Source of the DNA: Zhongshania aquimaris | GTDB taxonomy: Bacteria > Pseudomonadota > Gammaproteobacteria > Pseudomonadales > Spongiibacteraceae | Reading direction: 5' to 3' | NCBI RefSeq assembly: GCF_019312595.1 | Contig: NZ_JAHWDQ010000001.1 | Location: 1,552,926 to 1,616,925, forward strand | DNA: 64,000 nucleotides | Shown: in pieces, positions 37,443-46,192 of the stretch | How positions within the stretch are numbered: position 1 is the stretch's first letter | Layout: the number at the start of each line of letters is the position of its first letter | The notes under the pieces: generated by a model | What the model was told of the DNA's origin: nothing | Seen by the model: only the letters and a program-made list of their open reading frames with translations | Databases searched by the model: none | Program-made: the position numbers and the translations under genes

Positions 37443-39488
37443 TTAAACTTTTAATCGACGAAGGTCTTTCAGGTACCATTGATGGAAGCCGCTCATCCCA
37501 GACTGCTGAGCAGGAGTAATGCACTCATAAATCACTTTGCTAGTACTCGTGCTTGCAGTTAATCCAGCCTCATATACAAACCTAGTTGCAATCGGGGGCT
37601 TCCTTGGCGTGGAGTCCCATGAATTATTTAACCAACGGTTTAAACCCTCATCTTCCGGAACGACTAGAGTCAGCCGCCGCTTAGCCCGGGTGATCCCTAC
37701 ATAAAATAGACGGCGCTCTTCTTGAATCTCATCTTCTGTTATCGGCTCATATTCGAGCTCGATTGCCTTGAAATCGTCCCTAAGTTTGCCACCGGGAAAT
37801 TCTTCGTCTTCTAAACCGATCACTACAACATTATCCCACTCCATACCCTTTGAACCGTGCAGAGTTGATAGAACCAGTGGATCACTGCCCTCTGACGGCT
37901 GCTCGGTATACAATATGAGATCCAGAAAGGTACGCGCATCAATTTTGCTCGATGCAAGTAAATCCTCAATCCGAACAACGCCGCGCTTCTCATCATTTGA
38001 TCGAGTACGTATAGCTGTTCCAGCACCAACACCGTCAATGAGGCCACTTAGCTTCAAATGCGCGAGCACTTCGGCTGCAGGTGTCTCTTCACGTTCTTTA
38101 TCACATAGGTTAATCAGAGCCCGCACAAGTTCTTTCTGTTCACTTGAAGCCGAAATAGATCCTTCAAGTACAGCCCACATATCTGCGTCACGAGCCATTA
38201 TTCCATTTAATGCCTCATTAAATTTTCCCTTCTCAAATCTGAAATCAGCACCCCATAGAAAACCAAAGATCAATGCGCGCTTATCGGGATGACTTACCAA
38301 TTCGTTCAGGTTACCGTATAAGCATAGCAACACACCTACGACCAAAACTCCTACCTCGCGCCTTTTTGCCAACGCTGACGACTTACCGTCAAGATAGCAA
38401 TAGGGCACTCCAGCAAGACGTAGCGCAATTTCAGCTTCTGCGAGGCTAGCATTTGTGCGTGACAGGATAGCTATTGAACCATCAAATTCAGATATGCTTG
38501 GAAGTACCTTAGACAAACAATTATCGAAGCGCAGCGTAACCTCTGTTTTCGGTGTACTCGGATGGCTAACACAAAGCCTTTCCAATTTTGTAGAATTGCG
38601 TTTTATTACAGAATTGGCCATCAAAGAGAGTGTGTGACCAAAACGGAAAGTACAAGATAGATGAAAAACAGTTGTCTGCTTAAAATGCCGTTCGAATAGA
38701 CCACCGATAAAATCCGGCCGAGCTCCACGCCACTCATAGATGCACTGATTAAGGTCTCCAACAGCCATCACTGATGTTTCTTCCGTAGCAAGAAATCGAA
38801 TCATCTCGTGCTGTACCAAGTTTACATCTTGGTACTCATCAATAATGATATGGCGAAAGTTTTCTATGATCTGCTGCGTCGAACGTAATAACGAAGCCGA
38901 TTCAATTAAGTACTCATCGAAAGTACGCAGCCGATTTTCTTCTAGAAGTTCACAATATCGAGTAAAAGCGCGAATATATTCAGGCTTTTCATCCGCAAAT
39001 ATGGGATCCGCCATCACATCTTGGGGTGAGACAGCCTTTGCACGACACCGGCTTATAAACAGCTCCAAATCTTCTATGTCATTTATTGGAATGTACCCGG
39101 AACCCTGATCAAAACCTGCCTGGTATGCCTCATTAATCAGATTACTATACCGAGGGTCTTCTGGCCGCAAGAGTGTCTTTCTTTTAATTATCTTTTGCTT
39201 CTCGCCGCGACGCACGATTTCAAAAGCTAAGCTATGAAATGTACGAACCTCAGGAACGTCATCTGAATTTAAGGCTATTTTTAATTTATTCTTAAAACTC
39301 AACTGTGCAGATTTGTTGTACTGCAGGATTAGAATTGAGCGCCTATCTACTCCCGCTTTAACCAACCGTTCAACACGCTTTACAAGCGTAGTGGTCTTAC
39401 CGCTACCTGGCACAGCCTTGATCAGAGCATGGCTATGTTCATGGCTTACTATTTTTGCTTGCTCCCATGTCAGACTCTTTTTTTTCAT
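37443..39488 (-). CDS. UvrD/Rep-like superfamily 1 helicase
   Basis: This 681-residue SF1 helicase has Walker A KAVPGSGKTTTLV near residue 25, motif II IIIDEYQDVNLVQ near 220, motif III GDLNQCIYEWRGA, motif V LSTLHGSKGMEWDNV and motif VI YVGITRAKRRL. It is about the length of compact UvrD-like proteins found in defence islands rather than housekeeping UvrD (~720). Its ATG overlaps the stop of the CoiA-like nuclease gene by four bases (ATGA), so the two are translated together. Probable job: unwinding DNA for the partner nuclease. Confidence 0.9.
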   Translation of the reverse strand: MKKKSLTWEQAKIVSHEHSHALIKAVPGSGKTTTLVKRVERLVKAGVDRRSILILQYNKSAQLSFKNKLKIALNSDDVPEVRTFHSLAFEIVRRGEKQKIIKRKTLLRPEDPRYSNLINEAYQAGFDQGSGYIPINDIEDLELFISRCRAKAVSPQDVMADPIFADEKPEYIRAFTRYCELLEENRLRTFDEYLIESASLLRSTQQIIENFRHIIIDEYQDVNLVQHEMIRFLATEETSVMAVGDLNQCIYEWRGARPDFIGGLFERHFKQTTVFHLSCTFRFGHTLSLMANSVIKRNSTKLERLCVSHPSTPKTEVTLRFDNCLSKVLPSISEFDGSIAILSRTNASLAEAEIALRLAGVPYCYLDGKSSALAKRREVGVLVVGVLLCLYGNLNELVSHPDKRALIFGFLWGADFRFEKGKFNEALNGIMARDADMWAVLEGSISASSEQKELVRALINLCDKEREETPAAEVLAHLKLSGLIDGVGAGTAIRTRSNDEKRGVVRIEDLLASSKIDARTFLDLILYTEQPSEGSDPLVLSTLHGSKGMEWDNVVVIGLEDEEFPGGKLRDDFKAIELEYEPITEDEIQEERRLFYVGITRAKRRLTLVVPEDEGLNRWLNNSWDSTPRKPPIATRFVYEAGLTASTSTSKVIYECITPAQQSGMSGFHQWYLKDLRRLKV

Positions 39489-40477
39489 ATTTCTTTCTCA
39501 TAGCTCGCACATGTGCGTGCCTCCGTGTAAGCAATACGCTTACCTTTGCTTTGACACTCTAAATAGCCATATTCCCATCCGGAAGAATGCTTGCACATAA
39601 GACAGTTCGGAAAGTTTTCGTCAGGATCTACGTGACTCAAAAAGCGGCCCAACTTGCTCCGAAGCTCAGACTGAGCTACCGACTTTGGCCATACATTTAT
39701 CTGTGAATTCTCTGCTAAATCCACCTCTCTCAGCGGGATCACACGTTCGTTAAGTCGACCCGAATCGCTCAAACTCCACAAAGACATCTCGACACAGTCC
39801 ATCGAAACAACATCACTGCAACTACTCATAACTTTAGGTTTAGGGTGGAAGTTATACGCTCGCAAATACCAATCATCCATTGAGTAAGAGCCGCCGAGTA
39901 TGATTTGAATGTCATCCACTGAATCAATCTTAAATTCCAAAATTGGAATACCGCTCTCAATCTTTTCAGGTGTGCACGGGTGCGAAACACACATTTCCAC
40001 ATAGCAAAGCCGCTCACTAGAATTGTCACTTAGCATCACATCTGGCGTCAATCCAGTTACTCTGTCGCGCTTTTCAAGTTCGGCCCGATTAAAAATCTTT
40101 GTCAAATCGTAGATCGCTGGTACAGCTTTCTGACACCTGTGTTTTTGATCGCTAAAAATCTTCAGGCGCTTGTCGCCACAAGTAATCTTTCGCTCAAGTA
40201 CCAGCTTGATGGGGGTTCCACTACTTATTGCCTCTATATAGCAATGATAAAACGCTATTTTGGCGCACTTGTGGAGATAACTTTCAAAAGCACAGGAATG
40301 ATCAGCATGACGGAAGTGCTGCGCGTTTACTTCCCCTAAAACCGGAGTAAGAGGTTTTTTACACCCCGGGCAGATATATAGCGCTGTACGTTTAGCGACA
40401 CTTATATGAGCGAGGGCGCCCTTTTCGTCTAGGGCGTATGCGTACTGTACCAAACTGTCTTGAGCCATCCTGGACAC
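39485..40477 (-). CDS. CoiA-like zinc-finger nuclease
   Basis: This 330-residue protein has a CoiA-type N-terminal zinc finger (LYICPGCKKPL...HFRHADHSC), a helix FESYLHKCAKIAFYHC, then a PD-(D/E)XK-like core with LTPDVMLSDN and YVEMCVSHPC. C-terminal cysteines (CLMCKHS...CQS) add a second finger. CoiA proteins are named from competence, but distant relatives occur in mobile islands. It is coupled to the UvrD-like helicase. Catalytic status needs checking because the usual E-x-K is read here as E-M-C. Confidence 0.7.
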   Translation of the reverse strand: MSRMAQDSLVQYAYALDEKGALAHISVAKRTALYICPGCKKPLTPVLGEVNAQHFRHADHSCAFESYLHKCAKIAFYHCYIEAISSGTPIKLVLERKITCGDKRLKIFSDQKHRCQKAVPAIYDLTKIFNRAELEKRDRVTGLTPDVMLSDNSSERLCYVEMCVSHPCTPEKIESGIPILEFKIDSVDDIQIILGGSYSMDDWYLRAYNFHPKPKVMSSCSDVVSMDCVEMSLWSLSDSGRLNERVIPLREVDLAENSQINVWPKSVAQSELRSKLGRFLSHVDPDENFPNCLMCKHSSGWEYGYLECQSKGKRIAYTEARTCASYEKEI

Positions 40478-40492
40478 GAACCTCCATCACAA

Positions 40493-41710
40493 CTAATCTG
40501 GCCAGGGATAACTGTCATCCTCCACCAATACGTCTTTAAGCACTTCCAGCTGCCTTACTATTTCCAAGTCCTGCTCATTGTGACGCTGCACTATGAACAA
40601 CTCCGGAAGCGTAAACTCTTCATTGGCCCATTTAAGCCAGGCGTTAAACTCCTCACCTAAATTAGGGTGTTTCTGAGCGCCTAATGACGTGAGAAAATCT
40701 ACCATACTTCGGTTTGTTTGTACTTCATCCTTCATCGCAAGGAAGTTACGACGCCTTTGATCGGCATAATCTGCTATTAGTTTTTCACGTACAACTTCAC
40801 GTCGTTGAAGTTGATAGCTACGCCGCCGCTCCCGAAATTCGGCGCTCTTAACGAAGGATAAGTCACGGCATTTTATTAACTTTTGAACAACCAAATGCAA
40901 TTGCTGCTCTAGGAGCAATGACTTTGTATCACTGACCGTTTGAGACGCTCCCCAAGTTCCCTCGTACAAAATTGACAATTCACCGGTCGGTAAGAAGTCA
41001 AATTCTGGGCCGTACCTATCACGTCTTTCTTTCAAAGGTATTGCCCGCCGAGTAACCCTCTCCTTAATAGTGACATCAATAGATATCGAGTTCATCTCCA
41101 ATGCAAACGCTGCATTTCCCGAAAGCTTTTTTTGTGGCTTGATATTGAAATCCAGAAGCGGCGCAAGTTGATAGAGCCAGTCTGACAGCAAGTATGCTCG
41201 CCGAAGCGCAGCCTTAGTGACCAAAACCCGTCGCGGGACATCCTGCCGCAATCTCAAAAAGCCATAGCGATCAGGGTAACCTTTCTCCATAGCCTGCATA
41301 CACACCTTCGAACCATTAGAAAGTCGAGTACTAACGCCTTTCTCAAGCAGCGCAGAAACCGCCTTTGGGAACTCGTATACATCATTCGTCGCGACCGTTA
41401 CTTCGGCTGTGGGCGAATTTATCACAATGATTTTTTCAGCTATGCCATGGTTGATAGCTGAGACTTCTCCCTTTCGGTGTTGTCGTTGCCAATAACCCTG
41501 AGGGGGACGAGGAATCTTGTGTTTAACGCAGATTTTTCGCACAGCCACATCGGATACACGTAATTTCTCAGCTACCGAAGTCATCGGCATCGACCAAACT
41601 AAATTGTGCAACTCTTTGACTGTAATGCGCATAACCATACCCAGTATTAATCCAACATCCTCATATTCTAGGTTGAAATTATTACTTTGATCATTGTGCC
41701 TATAAAACAA
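40493..41710 (-). CDS. Hypothetical protein with N-terminal HTH, first gene of helicase operon
   Basis: The frame has 405 residues, but an internal ATG at 41638 (M-V-M-R-I-T-V) is a more likely start because the protein then begins with the family-like segment TVKELHNLVWSMPM. A helix-turn-helix follows (VAEKLRVSDVAVRKICVKHK, then PRPPQGYWQR). The remainder is helical, rich in Arg/Glu (RERRRSYQLQRREVVREKL), with no enzyme motif I recognise. It lies 15 bp before the CoiA-like gene. Proteins of this type recur in integrated elements; a DNA-binding role is likely. Confidence 0.65.
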   Translation of the reverse strand: MFYRHNDQSNNFNLEYEDVGLILGMVMRITVKELHNLVWSMPMTSVAEKLRVSDVAVRKICVKHKIPRPPQGYWQRQHRKGEVSAINHGIAEKIIVINSPTAEVTVATNDVYEFPKAVSALLEKGVSTRLSNGSKVCMQAMEKGYPDRYGFLRLRQDVPRRVLVTKAALRRAYLLSDWLYQLAPLLDFNIKPQKKLSGNAAFALEMNSISIDVTIKERVTRRAIPLKERRDRYGPEFDFLPTGELSILYEGTWGASQTVSDTKSLLLEQQLHLVVQKLIKCRDLSFVKSAEFRERRRSYQLQRREVVREKLIADYADQRRRNFLAMKDEVQTNRSMVDFLTSLGAQKHPNLGEEFNAWLKWANEEFTLPELFIVQRHNEQDLEIVRQLEVLKDVLVEDDSYPWPD

Positions 41711-41911
41711 TGCCGACGAACCACTTCTAGACCCTCATTCAAATACAATTTTAATGACGATCGCAAAATTCATATATTCTAGTGAAAGTACGCGAAAATG
41801 CTTCTTGGCTACCGAAGTCAACGCTAGCTGCAACCTGTTTTACGCCGTATCGAGCAGGGTGAGGATGACTATACCCCGACGCAAATCACCAGGGAGTCAA
41901 GTACGCTAAGC

Positions 41912-42068
41912 ATTCAAGAAGAAGCCAATAGCGTCGCCGTCGATTAAAAATCCAGGGCCGACTACGGCCAAGAAGTTGGCTCAGATATATGACGAAATCT
42001 ATGACCAAAACGATTCTGGCGGGCCGCAAAGGTGGCTTACACAATATTTTAGGGCCATAAAGGCATAG
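41912..42068 (+). pseudogene. Coding remnant, ~50 codons
   Basis: After an in-frame stop there is an open stretch whose end reads TTAKKLAQIYDEIYDQNDSG, then QRWLTQYFRAIKA and a stop. It looks like a genuine protein end but has no start codon. The surrounding 41711-42090 shows no other gene. It is likely the tail of a gene cut by insertion of the island or its loss. Confidence 0.35.
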
Positions 42069-42090
42069 TAAGTACTTACAAATTAAACTC

Positions 42091-42185
42091 GAAAGATGGG
42101 TAGTCCAGTCTCTAAGTTTTCACCTCACTACAAGCCCCGAAATACGGGAAATCCAGTCCAGCCTCTAAGTGCTTCTGATGTGCGC
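42091..42185. repeat. Right copy of inverted island-flanking repeat
   Basis: On the minus strand this reads ACATCAGAAGCACTTAGAGG, CTGGACTGGA, a spacer, then GAAAACTTAGAGACTGGACT and CATCTTT. These match the left copy at 14143-14225 module by module in inverted orientation. Confidence 0.7.
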
Positions 42186-42204
42186 TTCAATGTCAGTGAT
42201 TGTT

Positions 42205-42228
42205 AAAACCCCAAGCTTGTGGGGTTTT
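42205..42228. terminator. Bidirectional terminator hairpin
   Basis: AAAACCCCA-AGCTTG-TGGGGTTTT is a 9-bp perfect stem with A/T runs at both ends. It separates the island from the integron-like segment. Confidence 0.7.
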
Positions 42229-42321
42229 GGGGAAATGAAATGGCTGCGACTTCGTTTTTGTTGGATTGACGTCAAAATGGCCTTCTATATAAGGTCATTC
42301 TGATTTTGAAATAACTGCTAA

Positions 42322-42486
42322 GTACTATTCGCTGCCGTAGTATTTACAATTTGGCAGCATGACAAAGAAGTAAAACCATCAAGAGGTACCACTTGTACAA
42401 ACTGTGGAGAAACAGTGACTCTTGATAATCATGATGACACTCTTCCTCCATGCCCTCGATGTCGCAAAACAAACTATACCCCTTAA
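42322..42486 (+). pseudogene. Zinc-ribbon protein fragment
   Basis: A 54-codon stretch, opened by an in-frame stop and lacking a normal start codon, ends with a complete four-cysteine zinc ribbon: TTCTNCGETVTLDNHDD, then PPCPRCRKTNYTP. Such ribbons occur at the C-terminus of small proteins. Absence of a start suggests a decayed gene, perhaps a worn integron cassette. Confidence 0.4.
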
Positions 42487-42515
42487 CATGAAAGTTAGCA
42501 GTAAAGGAGAAAGCT

Positions 42516-42647
42516 ATGGGAATTAAAAGAGGTCCGAAAAGAATTGCGGATTCAACAGGGAAACCAGATAGACGCCAACGGGACAACAAAAAGACCCCCG
42601 AAAATACTCCATCGCTAAAACCCCACAAGCACAAGAAAGGTGACTAA
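42516..42647 (+). CDS. Small basic 43-residue protein, cassette-like
   Basis: The frame (MGIKRGPKRIADSTGKPDRR, continuing with 23 mostly basic/polar residues to HKHKKGD) follows an excellent ribosome site AAAGGAG seven bases upstream. Its stop lies only 14 bp before an attC recombination site, the standard layout of an integron gene cassette. Many Lys/Arg residues suggest nucleic-acid binding. No family is recognised. Confidence 0.6.
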   Translation: MGIKRGPKRIADSTGKPDRRQRDNKKTPENTPSLKPHKHKKGD

Positions 42648-42661
42648 AAACGTGTGATCGC

Positions 42662-42733
42662 ACTTAACAAACGCAGGTTGTCGGACTGGTTTTCCGCTGC
42701 GCCTCAATCCAGCCCCAAATGCGCGCGTTAGAT
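42662..42733 (+). other. Integron attC recombination site
   Basis: The outer core sites match the consensus exactly: ACTTAAC (RYYYAAC) at 42662-42668 and GTTAGAT (GTTRRRY) at 42727-42733, 72 bp end to end. Between them GTCGGACTGG and CCAGCCCC form inner arms around TTTTCCGCTGCGCC, a central loop commonly seen in chromosomal attC sites. It follows a small cassette gene and lies directly before the Argonaute gene, whose ATG candidate at 42719 falls inside it. No integrase gene or attI is present in the window. Confidence 0.85.
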
Positions 42734-42775
42734 GCTAAAAAAGGTACGTGCATTGACCAAAGAAAGGATCGAGTT

Positions 42776-44968
42776 TTGCCCGTCTTCCTGAACGCATTTC
42801 CACTTAAAATTCCCGATGTGGAGCTTGAAGCTATCCAAGTTCCCTATGACAAGGAAACGCTGGATAGTCTCCGCGCGCAACACGGATTGACGCACTCCTT
42901 CCGTCGGCAGGGCGATGATATTTTGATCTTTTCAGCAGACGGCATTTTCCCTGTCTCCGGCGCACCCAAAACCATTGCGCTGACTAAGAATTTCGGCATT
43001 TTCTGCTCACTGGTGAAGGACGGGCTGACACGGCACTTTGAAGGACTGGGTCGCAATCCCTCCGGTTTTAACCCTATAGAACTGGTCAGTATCAGGCCCG
43101 ATGACAATCTTCTGACTCCGATTCTAGGCAACACATTTCCATTTAAGATTTGCGCAAAATATTCAATCCATACTCGCTATATACAAGGTCATCCGTGCCT
43201 TGTTATTGATTGCTCAACACGTCGGATTCTCAAAGAAAACAGTTTGTTTTTCTTAAATGACAGTTTCGACCTCATGGGGCGATACGTAGTCTCCGAACAG
43301 GAGGACGGGTACAGAAAGCTCTTGGGATCAGTAAATGCGATCAATGGAGAGACTTTGAGCGTCACTCGGACTGACGGACAGATCGTGCAAGCGAATGCTC
43401 AAGACGTTTATCTTGAAGCCAGCCGGACGAACTTCGACGACTACATTATGCATACGCACGGTGTGCAGAAGGATGCCATTGTGGAACGCATCCGGCAGGA
43501 TGTCTCCAAATTCAATAGGGGCGAGAACAAGAAGGCACGCATCGAAACTCTCAAGAAGTACATCCAGTCGAAGGCTATTCCGCTGATAGACGGAACACGC
43601 ATCGAGATTGAGGATGCGCCCAATATCCAGAAGGATTCCGGACAAATGCAGAAGCCAATATTCGTCTTCAACGACAATGGCGAAGCGGAATGGGCAGAAA
43701 AGGGACTGACTCAGAGCGGCCCTTATACGAAACGCACATTCGACAGAAACGATCCGTCGATCTGTGTAATCTGTTCCCAACACGACAAAGGCCGCGTCGA
43801 ACAGTTCGTCCGCAAATTCCTCAAGGGCATCTCGAACAGCAAGTATTTCAGTAACGGCCTCGAAGGCAAGTTCGCGCTCGGAACGAGCCGCGTAGACGTT
43901 TTCGCTACGGCCACTGACAGCATTGAGGCATATAAGCACGCCATCGAGTGCGCTCTCCAGAAGAAGGTGGATGACGGTGGACGATGGGACTTGGCCCTCG
44001 TGCAGGTCCGGCAGTCCTTCAAGAAGCTAAAGGTGACTGAGAATCCGTACTACCTGGGCAAGAACCTGTTCTTCCTGCACCAGGTGCCAGTGCAGGACTT
44101 TACCATCGAGCTTTTAGCACAGCCCGATTACTCGCTCGGCTACTCGCTAAACAACATGGCTCTGGCCTGCTACGCAAAGATGGGAGGCGTTCCGTGGCTG
44201 CTCAAATCCTCGCCTACACTTTCCCATGAGCTCGTTATCGGCATCGGTAGCGCGAATATCGGGCAGGAGCGCGGAGCGGATAATCAGCGGATTATGGGCA
44301 TCACGACAGTCTTCTCCGGCGACGGCAGCTACATCGTCTCGAACACGTCGAAGGCCGTCCTACCAGACGCGTATTGCGAGGCTTTGACTTCCGTTCTCGG
44401 TGAAACTATCGAGAAGATTCAAAACCGTATGAACTGGCAGAGAGGCGACACGATCCGCCTGATTTTTCACGCGCAGGTCAAGAAGTTCAACAAAGACGAA
44501 ATCACAGCGGTTCGCGCGGTGATCGATAAGTACCGCGAATACCAGATTGAGTATGCGTTCCTGAAAATCTCAGAAAATCACGGACTGCATATGTTCGACT
44601 CCGCGACTGCCGGGCTACAGAGAGGGCGGCTCGCGCCGTCGCGTGGCAAGACGTTCAAGCTCTCCAAGCATGAAATGCTCATTTATCTAATCGGCCAGCG
44701 CGAGTTGCGGCAGGACACCGACGGTCATCCGCGCGGTGTGATCCTCGATGTCCATAAGGACTCGACCTTCAAGGACATCAAGTATCTTAGCTCCCAACTT
44801 CACTGCTTCGCATCCCACTCCTGGCGCAGCTACTTTCCTAATCCGATGCCAGTGACGATCAGCTATTCCGACCTGATAGCCCGAAATCTAGGATGGCTCA
44901 ATCAGCTTCCGGGCTGGAACGACTCAGTGATGATCGGAAAAATTGGGCAATCCCAATGGTTTCTATAG
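42776..44968 (+). CDS. Long prokaryotic Argonaute with degenerate PIWI active site (long-B type)
   Basis: The frame can be read from ATG 42719, but that codon lies inside the attC site. A TTG at 42776, seven bases after AAAGGA, gives a more natural start (PVFLNAFPLKIPDVELE) and a 730-residue protein. The MID domain shows YYLGKNLFFLHQVPVQ, the 5'-end-binding pattern. PIWI begins with YSLNNMALACYAKMGGVPW, an Argonaute hallmark. The first catalytic Asp is replaced (VIGIGSANIG where active enzymes have G-x-D) and the later RDG-type motif reads SENH, so guide binding without slicing is expected, as in long-B Argonautes. Such proteins act through a partner encoded next door, here a PD-(D/E)XK nuclease. 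Confidence 0.9.
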   Translation: MPVFLNAFPLKIPDVELEAIQVPYDKETLDSLRAQHGLTHSFRRQGDDILIFSADGIFPVSGAPKTIALTKNFGIFCSLVKDGLTRHFEGLGRNPSGFNPIELVSIRPDDNLLTPILGNTFPFKICAKYSIHTRYIQGHPCLVIDCSTRRILKENSLFFLNDSFDLMGRYVVSEQEDGYRKLLGSVNAINGETLSVTRTDGQIVQANAQDVYLEASRTNFDDYIMHTHGVQKDAIVERIRQDVSKFNRGENKKARIETLKKYIQSKAIPLIDGTRIEIEDAPNIQKDSGQMQKPIFVFNDNGEAEWAEKGLTQSGPYTKRTFDRNDPSICVICSQHDKGRVEQFVRKFLKGISNSKYFSNGLEGKFALGTSRVDVFATATDSIEAYKHAIECALQKKVDDGGRWDLALVQVRQSFKKLKVTENPYYLGKNLFFLHQVPVQDFTIELLAQPDYSLGYSLNNMALACYAKMGGVPWLLKSSPTLSHELVIGIGSANIGQERGADNQRIMGITTVFSGDGSYIVSNTSKAVLPDAYCEALTSVLGETIEKIQNRMNWQRGDTIRLIFHAQVKKFNKDEITAVRAVIDKYREYQIEYAFLKISENHGLHMFDSATAGLQRGRLAPSRGKTFKLSKHEMLIYLIGQRELRQDTDGHPRGVILDVHKDSTFKDIKYLSSQLHCFASHSWRSYFPNPMPVTISYSDLIARNLGWLNQLPGWNDSVMIGKIGQSQWFL

Positions 44969-46128
44969 AGAGGGAGAACGCCTACCAGCTGCGCGAATAT
45001 CTGCACCGCAAGGTGATTGAGTACGCGCACGCTGACCCTTTCAAATACACCTTACTGCGTTTTCTAGGATTGTCGAACGACTGCGTTCAGGCCTTCGACT
45101 TCACCTCGCTTTCCTTATACCAGCGATCTGCGATCGCGGGTCTCCGCGTTCTGGACGAGACCGTCTCTAGCCAAGATATCACGCGCCTGCTCGGGCAGGC
45201 CCCCAAGATCGACTCCACTCCGCGCCCTTGGGTCTCGGACGTGTTCGGCGTCATGGCCGTGAAATGGCTAGTAGACCAGACAAACGATAACCGTATCACA
45301 CGTGAGTTCGAGAACTGGATTTCAGGATTTCTGGAGCAACAGGTCAGTAGCGATCATCTCAATCTTTTCGAGAAAGACATCGTGGCCTACATCCGCAGCA
45401 GCGAGTCTGCCGACTGTGCCAGCGCGTGCGTGCCACTCTTTCTTCATTACAGTAAGCTCCAGCGGATCGAGGATCACAAAATCCGCATGTCCCTGATCGG
45501 CCGCTTCATGCGCGAATTTCGGGAGCAGGCACATGGGGACGCTTCAGCTGCGCTATTATCTGTGATGGTCTATGTCTTCGATCAAGTCAATCAGGATGTC
45601 GCTGTCGTGCCACCAAAGGGCTGGAGCCTCGATGATCTTCTGGGATTTTTGGAGCGCATTCCCGTCGGCCTCAAGCGATGGACATGGGAGGACACGGGCC
45701 GCACGCGCGGCGCGAAACCCGTCAAGTGGCAGGTAGAGAACGAATACCATGTTCAGAATCTTCTCTATGTTCTGCTTGGGCCGATCTTCAACGACATCGC
45801 AGATGAAGTGAATCTCCAGCCCGTTGGGCAGAAAAATCCGCGCATTGACCTCTACCTTCCGTCACTGCACACGATAATTGAAGTAAAGTACCGCAAGGAT
45901 GCGAAGAAATCTTTCCCGGCGCTTATCGGTGAGATTGCCGAGGACGCCTCACTTTATCGCGCTGACGCGAAATACAAGGATTCCCAGATCATCATTTTCC
46001 TGTGGGATTGCACACGTGCGACGCAGGAACACGCTAAGTTCAGGGAGGGTGTGTTAACGTTGGACGGAATTAACGGCTGTGTAGTGGTTAGTGCTCCATC
46101 CACTATGGATTTCCGGCCACCGAGTTAG
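44956..46128 (+). CDS. Argonaute-associated PD-(D/E)XK nuclease
   Basis: This is 390 residues from the ATG at 44956, which overlaps the Argonaute stop by 13 bp; the frame is open upstream to 44893. The first ~290 residues are helical with no known motif (YQLREYLHRKVIEYAHADP onward). The C-terminal nuclease core reads NPRIDLYLP then TIIEVKYRK (D...ExK), near residues 295-315, followed by a QIIIFLWD strand. Long-B Argonautes are known to be paired with nucleases, SIR2 or membrane effectors. This pair fits the nuclease class, in which guide-directed recognition is thought to unleash DNA degradation. The coupled overlap implies stoichiometric production. Confidence 0.85.
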   Translation: MVSIERENAYQLREYLHRKVIEYAHADPFKYTLLRFLGLSNDCVQAFDFTSLSLYQRSAIAGLRVLDETVSSQDITRLLGQAPKIDSTPRPWVSDVFGVMAVKWLVDQTNDNRITREFENWISGFLEQQVSSDHLNLFEKDIVAYIRSSESADCASACVPLFLHYSKLQRIEDHKIRMSLIGRFMREFREQAHGDASAALLSVMVYVFDQVNQDVAVVPPKGWSLDDLLGFLERIPVGLKRWTWEDTGRTRGAKPVKWQVENEYHVQNLLYVLLGPIFNDIADEVNLQPVGQKNPRIDLYLPSLHTIIEVKYRKDAKKSFPALIGEIAEDASLYRADAKYKDSQIIIFLWDCTRATQEHAKFREGVLTLDGINGCVVVSAPSTMDFRPPS

Positions 46129-46192
46129 ATTAAGGAACCCATAAGGTGGCCTTTTCCTCTTATCTTGATGGTCTACGCCACTCCCAAAGCCA

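Noticed and set aside
37443-40477. Gabija system
   Set aside because: Gabija pairs a UvrD-like helicase with an OLD-type ATPase-Toprim nuclease; the partner here is CoiA-like and has no ATPase motifs.
42344-42634. Minus-strand 96-residue gene
   Set aside because: It is antisense to a zinc-ribbon fragment and to a small gene with a strong ribosome site and an attC layout; its sequence is not protein-like.
42190-42720. Integron integrase or attI platform
   Set aside because: No tyrosine-recombinase motif is present on either strand here or elsewhere in the window; only one attC can be supported.
43328-43939. 203-residue minus-strand gene
   Set aside because: It lies wholly antisense to the Argonaute gene and reflects its codon bias.
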